Shown here piece by piece: positions 1 through 6,821 of a DNA stretch of 12,901 nt. A program made the translations under genes and the position numbers. How positions within the stretch are numbered: the first letter of the stretch is position 1; each line of letters opens with the position of its first letter. Under the pieces are notes generated by a model. That model was not told the DNA's origin. It did not search any database and saw nothing but the letters and a program-made list of their open reading frames with translations. Origin of the DNA: Tardiphaga sp. (GTDB lineage: Bacteria > Pseudomonadota > Alphaproteobacteria > Rhizobiales > Xanthobacteraceae); the NCBI GenBank assembly GCA_028290765.1, contig JAQGJF010000859.1, positions 1 to 12,901 on the forward strand, given 5' to 3'.

Positions 1-70
1 CCGCAATTGTTAACGGACTGCCGTCAGGCCCGATGACGTATTTTACCCTCGGGCGATGGGGTTCTGTCAT
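1..70 (-). CDS. sciP: SciP-like CtrA inhibitor (DUF1153), N-terminal 23 codons only
   Basis: Only the first 23 codons are present; the gene runs off the left edge. Reading the minus strand from the ATG at 70 gives MTEPHRPRVKYVIGPDGSPL followed by TIA. The RPRVKYVIGPDGSPLTIA stretch is the N-terminal signature I know from the DUF1153/SciP family. In Caulobacter, SciP is a small helix-turn-helix protein that binds CtrA and blocks its activation of promoters, so it times cell-cycle and flagellar genes. The neighbours fit: the flagellar genes fliK and flgD lie immediately upstream on the same strand. A terminator at 180-212 and a candidate CtrA box at 128-142 suggest that sciP has its own promoter and is not read from the flagellar operon. 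No strong Shine-Dalgarno is visible. The family call rests on a short but very distinctive stretch; the rest of the protein cannot be seen. Confidence 0.8.
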   Translation of the reverse strand, partial: MTEPHRPRVKYVIGPDGSPLTIA

Positions 71-127
71 GGCGTACTCACAAACTCTCAACCACTGAAC
101 TCACTCAGGCAGCCTACGCCCAGCGGC

Positions 128-142
128 TTAAAATTTGCCTAA
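128..142 (-). promoter_or_regulatory. candidate CtrA box upstream of sciP
   Basis: The plus strand reads TTAA-N7-CTAA here (minus strand TTAG-N7-TTAA), one base off the alphaproteobacterial CtrA consensus TTAA-N7-TTAA. It sits 58 bp upstream of the sciP ATG and lies inside a GCTTA-N9-TAAGC dyad (126-144). Two GANTC sites, GACTC at 149-153 and GAATC at 160-164, lie just upstream. CtrA control of sciP is known in Caulobacter; binding here is inferred. Confidence 0.5.
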
Positions 143-179
143 GCTCAAGACTCCAATACGAATCTCCTTGAAATGACCC

Positions 180-212
180 AAAATAATGAGCCGGCTCGAT
201 GCGGGCCGGCTC
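180..212 (-). terminator. intrinsic terminator after fliK-flgD
   Basis: An 8-bp perfect stem, GAGCCGGC at 188-195 with GCCGGCTC at 205-212, extends inward by a T-G and a C-G pair to leave a 5-nt loop. On the minus strand the hairpin is followed directly by ATTATTTT (180-187), a T-rich tract. Orientation and position, 56 bp past the flgD stop, fit termination of the leftward fliK-flgD transcript. Confidence 0.8.
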
Positions 213-268
213 AACCAGATCGGGGACTGGACGGGGTTTGGGGCGCCGGAAGCGCGACTGGACGGTTC

Positions 269-988
269 TCAGCTACCCGTTGTCGGCGTGGTCGCGGACT
301 GGCGAACGATGCGCTTGATCTGGTCGGTCGTGTAGTTTTGCCCGCCGATCGACAGCAAGGGAGGGGTTGCCGTCAGGTCGACCGAATCAACGATGCCTTG
401 AACCTCGGTCGAAATAGCGACGTTCTTGCCGTCCGCGTTCACGCCGACAACCGACATCTTGTAGGCGCCGGCCGGCCACTGCGCGCCGTCATTGCCTTTG
501 CCGTCCCAGACGAAGCTTGCGTCGCCTTTGCCGATCGTAAACGGGCCGCTATAGGCCGTGGCGCCGGTCGAACTGGTGATCGTGATCGTGCTGGTGGCGT
601 TTTCCGGGGCGTTCAGATTCCACGTCGCCTTGCCGTTGGCAAATTGCGCGGTAGCGCCGTCGACCGCGACATTCTGGCCGACATAAACCAGCGCCTGGGT
701 CGATTGCGCCGATTTTTCGATGCTCACCAGCGAGGCCAGCGCGTCGTTGCCCTTCATCTGCTGCTCGATTCCGGCGAACTGCACCAGTTGCTGGGTGAAC
801 TGGTTGGTGTCGAGCGGGTCGAGCGGATTCTGGTTCTGCAGCTGCGTGGTGAGCAGGGTCAGGAAGGTCTGGAAATTGTCCGCGATCCCCGGCGAAGTGG
901 TACCGGTGCTCGAACCGGACGTCGGGGCCACATAGTTCGGGTTGGCCGATGAGACCGGCACCGCTGCATTGGTTGCGTCAACCGACAT
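269..988 (-). CDS. flgD: flagellar hook cap/assembly scaffold protein FlgD
   Basis: FlgD is exported by the flagellar type III system and caps the growing hook, where it supports FlgE polymerisation before being discarded. The 239-residue protein has the family layout. After a variable Thr/Ser-rich start come residues ~36-82 with the conserved FLTLLTTQLQNQNPLDPLD segment and QFTQQLVQFAGIEQQ. Next is a beta-rich Ig/FnIII-like part (~105-190), with FVWDGKGNDGAQWPAGAY typical of the FlgD Ig-like domain. The ATG at 988 is supported by AGGAG (minus strand, 996-1000) at 7-nt spacing. That site overlaps the fliK stop codon, so translation of the two genes is probably coupled. The gap to fliK is 11 bp and a terminator follows. 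Length is normal for alphaproteobacteria. Confidence 0.93.
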   Translation of the reverse strand: MSVDATNAAVPVSSANPNYVAPTSGSSTGTTSPGIADNFQTFLTLLTTQLQNQNPLDPLDTNQFTQQLVQFAGIEQQMKGNDALASLVSIEKSAQSTQALVYVGQNVAVDGATAQFANGKATWNLNAPENATSTITITSSTGATAYSGPFTIGKGDASFVWDGKGNDGAQWPAGAYKMSVVGVNADGKNVAISTEVQGIVDSVDLTATPPLLSIGGQNYTTDQIKRIVRQSATTPTTGS

Positions 989-999
989 GATTTAACTCC

Positions 1000-2550
1000 T
1001 CAGATCCTGATGTCCACGCCGCTGTTCGATCCCAGCGCGCGACCGTAGCTTCGTTGTGCCGTCACCGCCGGAATGGTGTCGTCTTCGCTGACAATCACAC
1101 GCTGTCCGTTGCGCCCGGACTCGTTGCCGCTGTTCTGGCCGGACGAAGACTGGTCGCGCAGGCTGAATTGCAGTCCACCGTCGCCGGTCTTGAGACCGGC
1201 ATCCTCCAGCGCGCGCTGCAGTTGGGGTGCGTCCTGGCGCAACATCGCCAGCGTCTCCGGTTTTTCGACCGTCAGATGCGACGTCACCTGGCCGTGGCGA
1301 TCGACGTCCATGCGAACGTCGATGCGGCCGAGCTCGGCGGGATCGAGGCGGATTTCGAAACGGCTCTTGCCGCCCGCAACATTGGCGGCGATCTCGACCG
1401 CCACGCCGTTCAAGGGGACCGCGTCACTGGTCGCGGCCGTCGCCGTCAATTGTGCGGCGGGAACGGCCGCCGTTACCACCGGCGGGAGCTGCGCTGGCTG
1501 GGCCGTATTGACGGCCGGCTGACCGAGGTCGGGCGCGGCGGCCAGCGCCGCCGCAGCGGCGGCGTGGTCACGGGGATGGGCCGGTGCGGTCGACGGCGCG
1601 TCGGCGCCGGCGGCATCGGTCTTGACGGTATCGACCGCCGCGGCATCGGGCTTGGTCTCGCCCTTGGCGGCGGGATGCTGCGCGGTGGCGCCGATGTCGG
1701 TCGCCTGGGAGGGCGTTGCCGCGGTCGGATCGGCCTTGCCGGATTTGGTCGCGGTCGCGGTCGTTGCGGCGCCTTCGGTCTTGCCGGTCGCTGCTGTCGT
1801 CTTGAGCGTCGTTTTGGCGACGGCCGGTGTCGCTGCCGCGATGGCAGCCGCAACGGCCTGGTCGGTTTGCGCTGTCGCGTCGGTCTTTGCCGGGGTTTGA
1901 TCGGTCGGCGCGACGGCGGTGTCGCTCGATACGGCCTGCTGGGCCTTGAGCGCCGCCGCGGCGATCGCCAGCGGCGCGGCCGCTCCCGCAGCATTGCCGG
2001 TGGCCGCCGGTGCCACCGCGACATCGGTCGCGGCGACGGCCGGAACGGGAATCGTCACCGCCACGGCGGTGACCGCGACCGTGGCGGCCGATTTCGATGA
2101 ATCGCCCTGATCGGTAGCCGTTTTGGTGTCGGAAGCGCTGTCGGCCTTGTCAGCCGGCTCTTTCTTGTCTGGCTTGCTGCTGTTGGACTTGGAGGGCTTC
2201 GAGGCGGCATCGGTGCTGGCGCCGGCGTCCGCGCGTCGCCGGTCGTCGGTACGGTCCCGCGAATCGGTGCCCGAAGGCGCGTCGGATCGATCGTCGTTGC
2301 GCGACGGGCGGTTGTCGTCGCGCGATGGCCGGTTATCGGCTGCCGACGATGAGTTGTCGGTTCGCGCCAGCGGCGCCGGCGGATCCGGCAATGCCGGTGC
2401 CGGACGGTTGTTGGCATTGTCGGCCGCGGTGTTGCTGTCGATCAGCGACGCAAAGCTGTCCGGAGCGGAGCGCTGATCGTCTTTGGCGGATTTCGACCGC
2501 GTATCCTGGTAGGACAGGCTGGAAGCTGTTTCGAACGTCACACTGGACAC
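1000..2550 (-). CDS. fliK: flagellar hook-length control protein FliK
   Basis: FliK is the secreted molecular ruler that measures the hook and switches the export gate from hook to filament substrates. The C-terminal part carries the FliK/Flg_hook domain (about residues 382-467 of 516): SRFEIRLDPAELGRIDVRM, then LTVEKPETLAMLRQDAPQLQ and a terminal SLRDQ. Everything before it is low-complexity, rich in Ala, Thr, Asp, Lys and Pro, as expected for the extended ruler. I chose the GTG at 2550 because GAAAGG (minus strand, 2557-2562) lies 6 nt upstream. A TTG at 2589 in the same frame would add 13 residues but has no clear ribosome site. A 7-residue tandem duplication is present near the N terminus. 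The gene is followed after 11 bp by flgD. Long ORFs on the opposite strand are by-products of the Ala/GC-rich composition. Confidence 0.88.
   Translation of the reverse strand: MSSVTFETASSLSYQDTRSKSAKDDQRSAPDSFASLIDSNTAADNANNRPAPALPDPPAPLARTDNSSSAADNRPSRDDNRPSRNDDRSDAPSGTDSRDRTDDRRRADAGASTDAASKPSKSNSSKPDKKEPADKADSASDTKTATDQGDSSKSAATVAVTAVAVTIPVPAVAATDVAVAPAATGNAAGAAAPLAIAAAALKAQQAVSSDTAVAPTDQTPAKTDATAQTDQAVAAAIAAATPAVAKTTLKTTAATGKTEGAATTATATKSGKADPTAATPSQATDIGATAQHPAAKGETKPDAAAVDTVKTDAAGADAPSTAPAHPRDHAAAAAALAAAPDLGQPAVNTAQPAQLPPVVTAAVPAAQLTATAATSDAVPLNGVAVEIAANVAGGKSRFEIRLDPAELGRIDVRMDVDRHGQVTSHLTVEKPETLAMLRQDAPQLQRALEDAGLKTGDGGLQFSLRDQSSSGQNSGNESGRNGQRVIVSEDDTIPAVTAQRSYGRALGSNSGVDIRI
2296..2337 (-). 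repeat. two-copy 21-bp tandem repeat inside fliK
   Basis: Two adjacent 21-bp units (2317-2337 and 2296-2316) match at 17 of 21 positions. They encode DNRPSRD and DNRPSRN in the disordered N-terminal part of FliK (residues 72-85). In-frame duplications of this kind change ruler length without breaking the gene. Confidence 0.65.
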
Positions 2551-2688
2551 GGGCGGCCTTTCAAGGTGGATCCGGCCTATTATTAGCAAGGACCGGGCCA
2601 GCGCCGCCGATCAAAAACTTATGTTATTTTTCAATGAGTTACAAGATTGGCCAGCGGTCCGACGCCGCTCCGGGGCCACTTCCTTTCT

Positions 2689-2716
2689 GCCCGGCGGCAA
2701 GATTTGCCGTCCGGGC
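2689..2716. repeat. GC-rich inverted repeat in the fliK-mnmA intergenic region
   Basis: GCCCGGCGGCAA (2689-2700) pairs with TTGCCGTCCGGGC (2704-2716) through 12 base pairs with a single bulged base and a 3-nt GAT loop. No T-tract follows on either strand, so it is not a standard terminator. It could be an operator or a structured 5' leader. It is upstream of the mnmA promoter candidate, so on the plus strand it would probably not be transcribed from that promoter. Confidence 0.6.
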
Positions 2717-2740
2717 CTGGCGCAAAACCAGGAGCCGCGA

Positions 2741-2769
2741 TTGCCTCTGCGGAATAGCGACTATATTAA
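2741..2769 (+). promoter_or_regulatory. candidate sigma-70-type promoter for mnmA
   Basis: TTGCCT (2741-2746) and TATTAA (2764-2769) are separated by 17 bp; an overlapping TATATT lies at 2762-2767. Each hexamer matches the consensus at four positions (five for TATATT, but with a 15-bp spacer). It is about 115 bp upstream of the mnmA start. No transcript data support it. Confidence 0.35.
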
Positions 2770-2882
2770 AGACTGGCTTTCAGACATCTGATGGGACGTG
2801 GTGACTTCCCGGAATGGCTTGAGAGTTCCCCGACCGCGAACGGTTCCAGGATGCCGTCGCGATCCCATGAATGACCGGAACA

Positions 2883-4085
2883 ATGCTCAACAGTCTGGAT
2901 CTTGAAGGCCGTCCACAGGACACGCGGGTCGTCGTCGCCATGTCCGGCGGTGTCGATTCGTCGGTGACGGCTGCGCTGTTGAAATCCGAAGGCTATGACG
3001 TCGTCGGCATCACGCTGCAGCTGTACGACCATGGCGCGGCCACCCATCGCAAGGGCGCCTGCTGCGCCGGACGCGACATTCACGATGCGCGCGATGTCGC
3101 GGCGCGCCTGGGTATCCCGCACTACGTGCTGGATTACGAGAGCCGTTTTCGCCAGTCGGTGATCGAGAGTTTCGCCGACAGCTATGCCTCCGGCGAGACG
3201 CCGGTGCCGTGCATCGAGTGCAACCGCTCGATCAAGTTTCGCGATCTGCTCGCCACCGCGCGGGAGCTTGGCGCGGCCGCGCTGGCGACCGGGCATTATG
3301 TGGCGTCGCGACGTCTCGGCGACGGATCGCGCGCGCTGGTTTGCGCCGCCGACGCCGACCGCGACCAGAGCTATTTCCTGTTCGCGACCACGTCAGAGCA
3401 ACTCGACTATCTGCGCTTTCCGCTCGGCGACATGACCAAGCCGCAGACCCGCGAGCTGGCGCGGCGGTTCGACCTGTCGGTGGCCGACAAGCAGGACAGC
3501 CAGGACATCTGCTTCGTGCCGACCGGCCGCTACACCGATGTGATCGAACGCATGAAGCCGAACGCGATGGAGCCCGGCGATATCGTCGATCTCGACGGCC
3601 ACACCATCGGCCGTCACGACGGCATCGTTCACTTCACCGTCGGACAGCGGCGCGGCCTCGGCATCGCTTCCAGCGCGCCGCTCTATGTGCTGCGGCTGGA
3701 CGCGGCTGGCCGGCGCGTGGTGGTCGGGCCGCGCGAGGCGTTGCGGATGCATCGCATCGCGCTTCGCGACGTCAACTGGATCGGCGGCGGCGCGCTCGAC
3801 CGCGCCGTCGGCGACGGCCTGGAGATTTTCGTCAAGGTCCGCTCGACGCGCGCGCCGCAGGCGGCCTGGCTGCGCGCCGCCCATGGCGGTTACGAAGTCG
3901 AGCTGGTGGCCGGCGAGGAGGGCGTTTCGCCCGGCCAGGCCTGTGTCTTCTACGACGCGGCCGCGGGCCAGGCCCGCATCCTCGGCGGCGGATTCATCAA
4001 GAGCGCCACGGCGCGGAGCGCAAGCCAGGCTTTGAGCCGCGAAACCGCGGCGCCGCAGCCCGTCATTGCCGGCATGCGCGGATAG
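2883..4085 (+). CDS. mnmA: tRNA-specific 2-thiouridylase MnmA
   Basis: MnmA adenylates and thiolates the wobble uridine U34 of tRNA-Lys, -Glu and -Gln, taking sulfur from a persulfide carrier. The PP-loop ATP site SGGVDSS is at residues 21-27. The catalytic Cys lies in [10 protein letters not shown] (Cys113) and the second, persulfide-accepting Cys in SQDICFV (Cys210). ATGHY (135-139), DQSYFLF (161-167) and the C-terminal VGQRRGLGI are further family marks. At 400 residues the length is normal for alphaproteobacteria. I start at the ATG at 2883 because the protein then begins [11 protein letters not shown], as I remember relatives doing; an in-frame ATG at 2871 adds four residues. Neither start has a strong Shine-Dalgarno. 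The methyltransferase gene follows after 18 bp, so the two are probably co-transcribed. Confidence 0.95.
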   Translation: MLNSLDLEGRPQDTRVVVAMSGGVDSSVTAALLKSEGYDVVGITLQLYDHGAATHRKGACCAGRDIHDARDVAARLGIPHYVLDYESRFRQSVIESFADSYASGETPVPCIECNRSIKFRDLLATARELGAAALATGHYVASRRLGDGSRALVCAADADRDQSYFLFATTSEQLDYLRFPLGDMTKPQTRELARRFDLSVADKQDSQDICFVPTGRYTDVIERMKPNAMEPGDIVDLDGHTIGRHDGIVHFTVGQRRGLGIASSAPLYVLRLDAAGRRVVVGPREALRMHRIALRDVNWIGGGALDRAVGDGLEIFVKVRSTRAPQAAWLRAAHGGYEVELVAGEEGVSPGQACVFYDAAAGQARILGGGFIKSATARSASQALSRETAAPQPVIAGMRG

Positions 4086-4103
4086 AAATTTCAGGGTAGG
4101 GGC

Positions 4104-4742
4104 ATGGGCGACGACATCGACCGCGCGGGGGTCGCGAAAGCTTATGGGCGCTGGGCGCCCGTCTACGATCTCGTGTTCGGCAAGGTATTCGACCAGGGCC
4201 GGCAATCCACCATCGCCGAGGCCGACAAGATCGGCGGACGCATTCTCGATGTCGGCGTCGGCACCGGATTGTCGCTGGTGGATTATTCGCGGACCACGAA
4301 ATTGTGCGGCGTCGATATTTCCGAGCCGATGCTGCGCAAGGCGCAGGAACGCGTCCGCGCGCTGGGTCTCGTCAACGTCGAAACGCTGGCGGTGATGGAC
4401 GCCAAGAACCTGGCGTTCAAGGATTCATTCTTCGATGCGGTGGTGGCGCAATATGTCATTACCGCGGTGCCGGATCCCGAAGCCACGCTCGACGATTTCA
4501 TTCGGGTGCTCAAGCCGGGCGGCGAACTCATCCTGGTCAATCACATCGGCGCCGAGAGCGGACCGCGGCGGGTTTTCGAACTGGCGTTTGCGCCGCTGGC
4601 GCGGCGGCTCGGCTGGCGACCCGAATTTCCCTGGTCCCGGCTGGTCGACTGGGCGGCCAAACATGGCGGCGTCAGCCTGACGGAACGCCGCCCGATGCCG
4701 CCGATGGGGCATTTTTCGCTGATCCGCTACAAGAAATCCTGA
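4104..4742 (+). CDS. class I SAM methyltransferase, Rhodobacter-type phospholipid N-methyltransferase (PmtA/PmtX-like)
   Basis: This is a 212-residue soluble methyltransferase. The SAM-binding motif I is ILDVGVGTGLSL (47-58). The acidic residue ending beta-2 is in CGVDISEPML (68-77), and the post-I motif VLKPGGELILVNH is at 135-147. The N terminus VAKAYGRWAPVYDLVFGKVF is of the kind seen in Rhodobacter-type phosphatidylethanolamine N-methyltransferases and their UbiE-like relatives, which make phosphatidylcholine by methylating membrane phosphatidylethanolamine. Bradyrhizobium is known to carry several such PmtX paralogues. The class is secure; the lipid substrate is inferred from overall likeness and size. 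AGGG/TAGGGG stretches just before the ATG can serve as ribosome site. It lies 18 bp downstream of mnmA, with no obvious functional link. Confidence 0.75.
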   Translation: MGDDIDRAGVAKAYGRWAPVYDLVFGKVFDQGRQSTIAEADKIGGRILDVGVGTGLSLVDYSRTTKLCGVDISEPMLRKAQERVRALGLVNVETLAVMDAKNLAFKDSFFDAVVAQYVITAVPDPEATLDDFIRVLKPGGELILVNHIGAESGPRRVFELAFAPLARRLGWRPEFPWSRLVDWAAKHGGVSLTERRPMPPMGHFSLIRYKKS

Positions 4743-4809
4743 ACGCGAATTTGCGCATAATACCGCAGCGTTGCGGGGAACGTCTGCACGCCGAGGCCGT
4801 TGCCCTGGT

Positions 4810-5175
4810 ATGCGGATGAAACATTCTCTCGCTTTGTCATGTCTGTGGATCGCCTTGTGCGGCACCGCCGCGGCGCAAGCGCCGCCGACGGCCAGATCGC
4901 CCGCGGAGATCGTGCCGCCGGCAACCCAGCGCGGCCCCAATGGTTGCGCGCCGACACAGCCGGTTCCGTCACAGGGCGGCATCGCTCCCGAGGGCACAAC
5001 GACCGGGCAAAGCCGCGAGCCCCTGGGCGACAGACTGGCCAAATCCGGCGGCGTGCTGTGCCCGCCATCGGGGGTCGATCCGGAGATCCACGCCCCGACC
5101 CCCGATACCGGCAATATGCCGGTGATTCCGCCGCCCGGCAGCCCCGGCGGCGATCCGTCGGTTCGGCCGAAATAA
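4810..5175 (+). CDS. small secreted proline-rich protein of unknown function
   Basis: The 121-residue product starts MRMKHSLALSCLWIALCGTA followed by AAQA. This is a clear Sec signal peptide: Arg/Lys start, hydrophobic core, and an Ala-X-Ala-type cleavage site near residue 23. I find no proper lipobox before either early Cys, so it is probably periplasmic or exported and not a lipoprotein. The mature part (~98 residues) is rich in Pro, Gly and Ser with two Cys (GCAPTQ and LCPPSG) and no domain I recognise. The start could also be the ATG at 4816; a TTG at 4771 in frame would bury the signal peptide and is less likely. It lies 67 bp after the methyltransferase and may be read through from it. 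Small proteins of this type are commonly annotated as hypothetical. Confidence 0.65.
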   Translation: MRMKHSLALSCLWIALCGTAAAQAPPTARSPAEIVPPATQRGPNGCAPTQPVPSQGGIAPEGTTTGQSREPLGDRLAKSGGVLCPPSGVDPEIHAPTPDTGNMPVIPPPGSPGGDPSVRPK

Positions 5176-5214
5176 CCCGTACGCTGAACACCTTGCGACG
5201 ACAGCCGGGTTTGC

Positions 5215-5244
5215 TTGACATGCCCTTAACCGGCTTCTTATATG
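5215..5244 (+). promoter_or_regulatory. strong promoter of the tRNA-Met gene
   Basis: A perfect TTGACA (5215-5220) is followed after 17 bp by TTATAT (5238-5243), or after 18 bp by TATATG (5239-5244). The sequence after the -10 is GC-rich (CCGCGCG). This kind of discriminator is known from stable-RNA promoters under stringent control. The tRNA begins 42 bp downstream of the -10. Confidence 0.75.
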
Positions 5245-5258
5245 CCGCGCGTTCGCAA

Positions 5259-5272
5259 GGGCCTTCGGGCCC
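5259..5272 (+). other. UUCG-capped hairpin in the tRNA-Met leader
   Basis: GGGCC (5259-5263), loop TTCG (5264-5267) and GGCCC (5268-5272) form a 5-bp stem with a stable UUCG tetraloop. It lies between the predicted transcription start and the tRNA 5' end (5286). It may guide leader folding or RNase P processing; this is inference. Confidence 0.5.
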
Positions 5273-5285
5273 GGCGTGGACCTAT

Positions 5286-5362
5286 GGCGAGGTAGCTCAG
5301 CTGGTTAGAGCACGGGAATCATAATCCTGGGGTCGGGGGTTCGAGTCCCTCTCTCGCTACCA
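5286..5362 (+). tRNA. tRNA-Met (anticodon CAT, elongator type)
   Basis: The 77-nt sequence folds as a full cloverleaf: acceptor GGCGAGG with TCTCGCT (two G-U pairs), D stem GCTC/GAGC, anticodon stem CGGGA/TCCTG around the loop ATCATAA with anticodon CAT. The T arm is GGGGG-TTCGAGT-CCCTC, the discriminator is A, and CCA is encoded. The body resembles elongator tRNA-Met rather than tRNA-Ile2 (lysidine-modified CAT), and the base-paired first acceptor position argues against initiator tRNA-fMet. It has its own promoter, and a short T-run (5363-5368) follows. Confidence 0.93.
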
Positions 5363-5452
5363 TTTTTGCGACATACATCAGCTACTTAAGCGACATGACC
5401 GCTTTTGCGTGTTCGGATCGCCGTTGCGGACCGGCCCAAGCCCGAATGACGA

Positions 5453-6751
5453 TCACCGCCGGCCGGGCGCGCTCTCGCGCATCATCGCCATCGCGGCAAG
5501 TCCGACTGTCGCTGCGAAAACGAGATACCACGCCGGCGCCAGCGCGTTGCCGGTGACGTGAATGAGCCAGGTGACGATCAGTTGCGCGGTGCCGCCGAAG
5601 CTGGCGATGGCGACGGCATAGATCGTCGCGAAGGCGCCGCCGCGGATATTCTTCGGCAGTCCTTCCACCATCGCCACGTAAAAGGCGCTGTAGGGAATCG
5701 AGCCGATCAAGGACAACAGGCCGAAACCGCCGAGCAGCGCCCAGGCGCTGTGCGTTTCCACGATCCACAGAAACACCGGATAGGTCAGCAACAAGGCGGC
5801 CAGCTGCGGCCAGATCATGACCGGCCGGCGGCCGAAGCGATCCGCCAGATAACCGCCGCACAGCGCGCCGGCGACACCCATCGCGTTGCTGACGACGCTG
5901 GTGGCGAAAGCGAGATCGGCCGCCACCCGCAGCGTCGTCTCGGCATAGGTCGTCATATATTGGGTGACATAGGTGATGATGGTGCCGCTGGCGAGAATGA
6001 GAAGGCCGAGAATCAGGATACGCGCATTGGCACGAACGACGCCCTGATGCCTGCCCGCATCATGCGAAACCGCCGCATCCGTTTCGGGCAGATGAATGGT
6101 CTCGGGCAGGCGGCGGCGCATCCAAAGGCCGAACGGCAGGCAAACCACGCCAAGCAGGAAGGCGATGCGCCATCCATAGGCGTCCAGTGCCTCGGTGGAC
6201 ATCGATCTCGAGAGGATCAGGCCGACCAGCGCACCCGCGGTGGCGGCGATTTCCTGGCTGACGGGCTGCCATGAAACGGCAAGCCCGCGCTTGTCGGGTG
6301 GCGCCGCTTCCATCAGATAGGCGGTGGTGGGGCCGACCTCGCCGCCGAGCGAGAATCCCTGAACCATGCGGGCCAGAATGGCGAGGATCGGCGCCGCGAT
6401 ACCGATGCTGTCGTAGGACGGAATGATCGCCAGCACGAGCATCGCCGAACCCATCATCGCGAAGCTCAGGATCATGGCCGGCCGGCGTCCCGCCCGGTCG
6501 GAATACGACCCGATCATGATGGCCCCGATCGGTCGGGTGACGAACCCGGCTCCGAAGGTCGCGAGCGACAGCATCAGGCTGGCGTAGGCGCCGTGAGCCG
6601 GAAAGAACGTGCGGCCGATCTGGACGGCGAAGAAGCTGTAGGTAATGAAATCGTAAAATTCGAGCATATTGCCGATGGTCGCGCCGAGCGTGGCGAGGCC
6701 GGTCGGCGGACCTTGTTCAACGGCAGCTTCGGGTGAGAATGGTTGCGTCAT
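5453..6751 (-). CDS. MFS transporter, metabolite:H+ symporter (MHS) type
   Basis: This is an inner-membrane secondary transporter, 432 residues, with about 12 hydrophobic segments. It begins with the NMLEFYDFITYSFF helix 1 typical of the MHS family (citrate, alpha-ketoglutarate, shikimate and proline/betaine carriers). The major facilitator loop motif GSYSDRAGRRP is at 81-91 and recurs in the second half as GGYLADRFGRRP. RMVQGFSLGGEVGP (128-141) and PPDKRG follow the family pattern. I start at the ATG at 6751 because AGGTGG (minus strand, 6757-6762) lies 5 nt upstream; the GTG at 6760 has no such site. It lies 154 bp downstream of the TetR gene in the same direction and backs onto the catabolic operon, so uptake of that pathway's substrate is the likely role. 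The substrate cannot be read from the sequence. Confidence 0.88.
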   Translation of the reverse strand: MTQPFSPEAAVEQGPPTGLATLGATIGNMLEFYDFITYSFFAVQIGRTFFPAHGAYASLMLSLATFGAGFVTRPIGAIMIGSYSDRAGRRPAMILSFAMMGSAMLVLAIIPSYDSIGIAAPILAILARMVQGFSLGGEVGPTTAYLMEAAPPDKRGLAVSWQPVSQEIAATAGALVGLILSRSMSTEALDAYGWRIAFLLGVVCLPFGLWMRRRLPETIHLPETDAAVSHDAGRHQGVVRANARILILGLLILASGTIITYVTQYMTTYAETTLRVAADLAFATSVVSNAMGVAGALCGGYLADRFGRRPVMIWPQLAALLLTYPVFLWIVETHSAWALLGGFGLLSLIGSIPYSAFYVAMVEGLPKNIRGGAFATIYAVAIASFGGTAQLIVTWLIHVTGNALAPAWYLVFAATVGLAAMAMMRESAPGRR

Positions 6752-6821
6752 CGGATCCACCTGATTGCTGCTCGCCGAGTAGCAATCGCGGGTCTCGATT
6801 TCAAATCACGATCCGTCCATG

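Larger units (their letters stand above)
2551..2882. other. divergent intergenic region between fliK and mnmA
   Basis: This 332-bp stretch separates leftward fliK from rightward mnmA, and I see no gene in it. An AT-rich island at about 2613-2645 is a likely place for the fliK promoter, but I find no convincing -35/-10 pair, sigma-28 site or sigma-54 site there. A GC-rich hairpin (2689-2716) and a plausible sigma-70 promoter toward mnmA (2741-2769) occupy the middle. Confidence 0.6.

Noticed and set aside
173..952. Plus-strand ORF (259 codons) opposite flgD
   Set aside because: Antisense shadow: flgD on the other strand has clear family motifs, and this frame also runs through the terminator hairpin.
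1054..2100. Long plus-strand ORF (348 codons) opposite fliK
   Set aside because: Gly/Arg-rich translation without domains, mirroring the Ala-rich GC-heavy fliK codons; the minus-strand frame has the FliK C-terminal domain.
2600..2660. Sigma-54 or sigma-28 flagellar promoter for fliK
   Set aside because: I looked on the minus strand for GG-N10-GC and for sigma-28 elements and found no convincing match.
3209..4099. Second-frame ORF (296 codons) inside mnmA
   Set aside because: Arg-rich out-of-frame reading of a gene whose main frame has all MnmA motifs.
5174..5211. AACCCG/CGGGTT inverted repeat as terminator of the mnmA operon
   Set aside because: Only 6 bp with a 26-nt loop and no T-tract; it runs into the tRNA promoter.
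4425..5221. Overlapping minus-strand ORFs opposite the methyltransferase and secreted-protein genes
   Set aside because: No recognisable family; the plus-strand frames show SAM motifs and a signal peptide.
5286..5362. tRNA-Ile2 (lysidine-modified CAT) or initiator tRNA
   Set aside because: The body matches elongator tRNA-Met of alphaproteobacteria better, and the first acceptor base is paired, unlike initiator tRNA.
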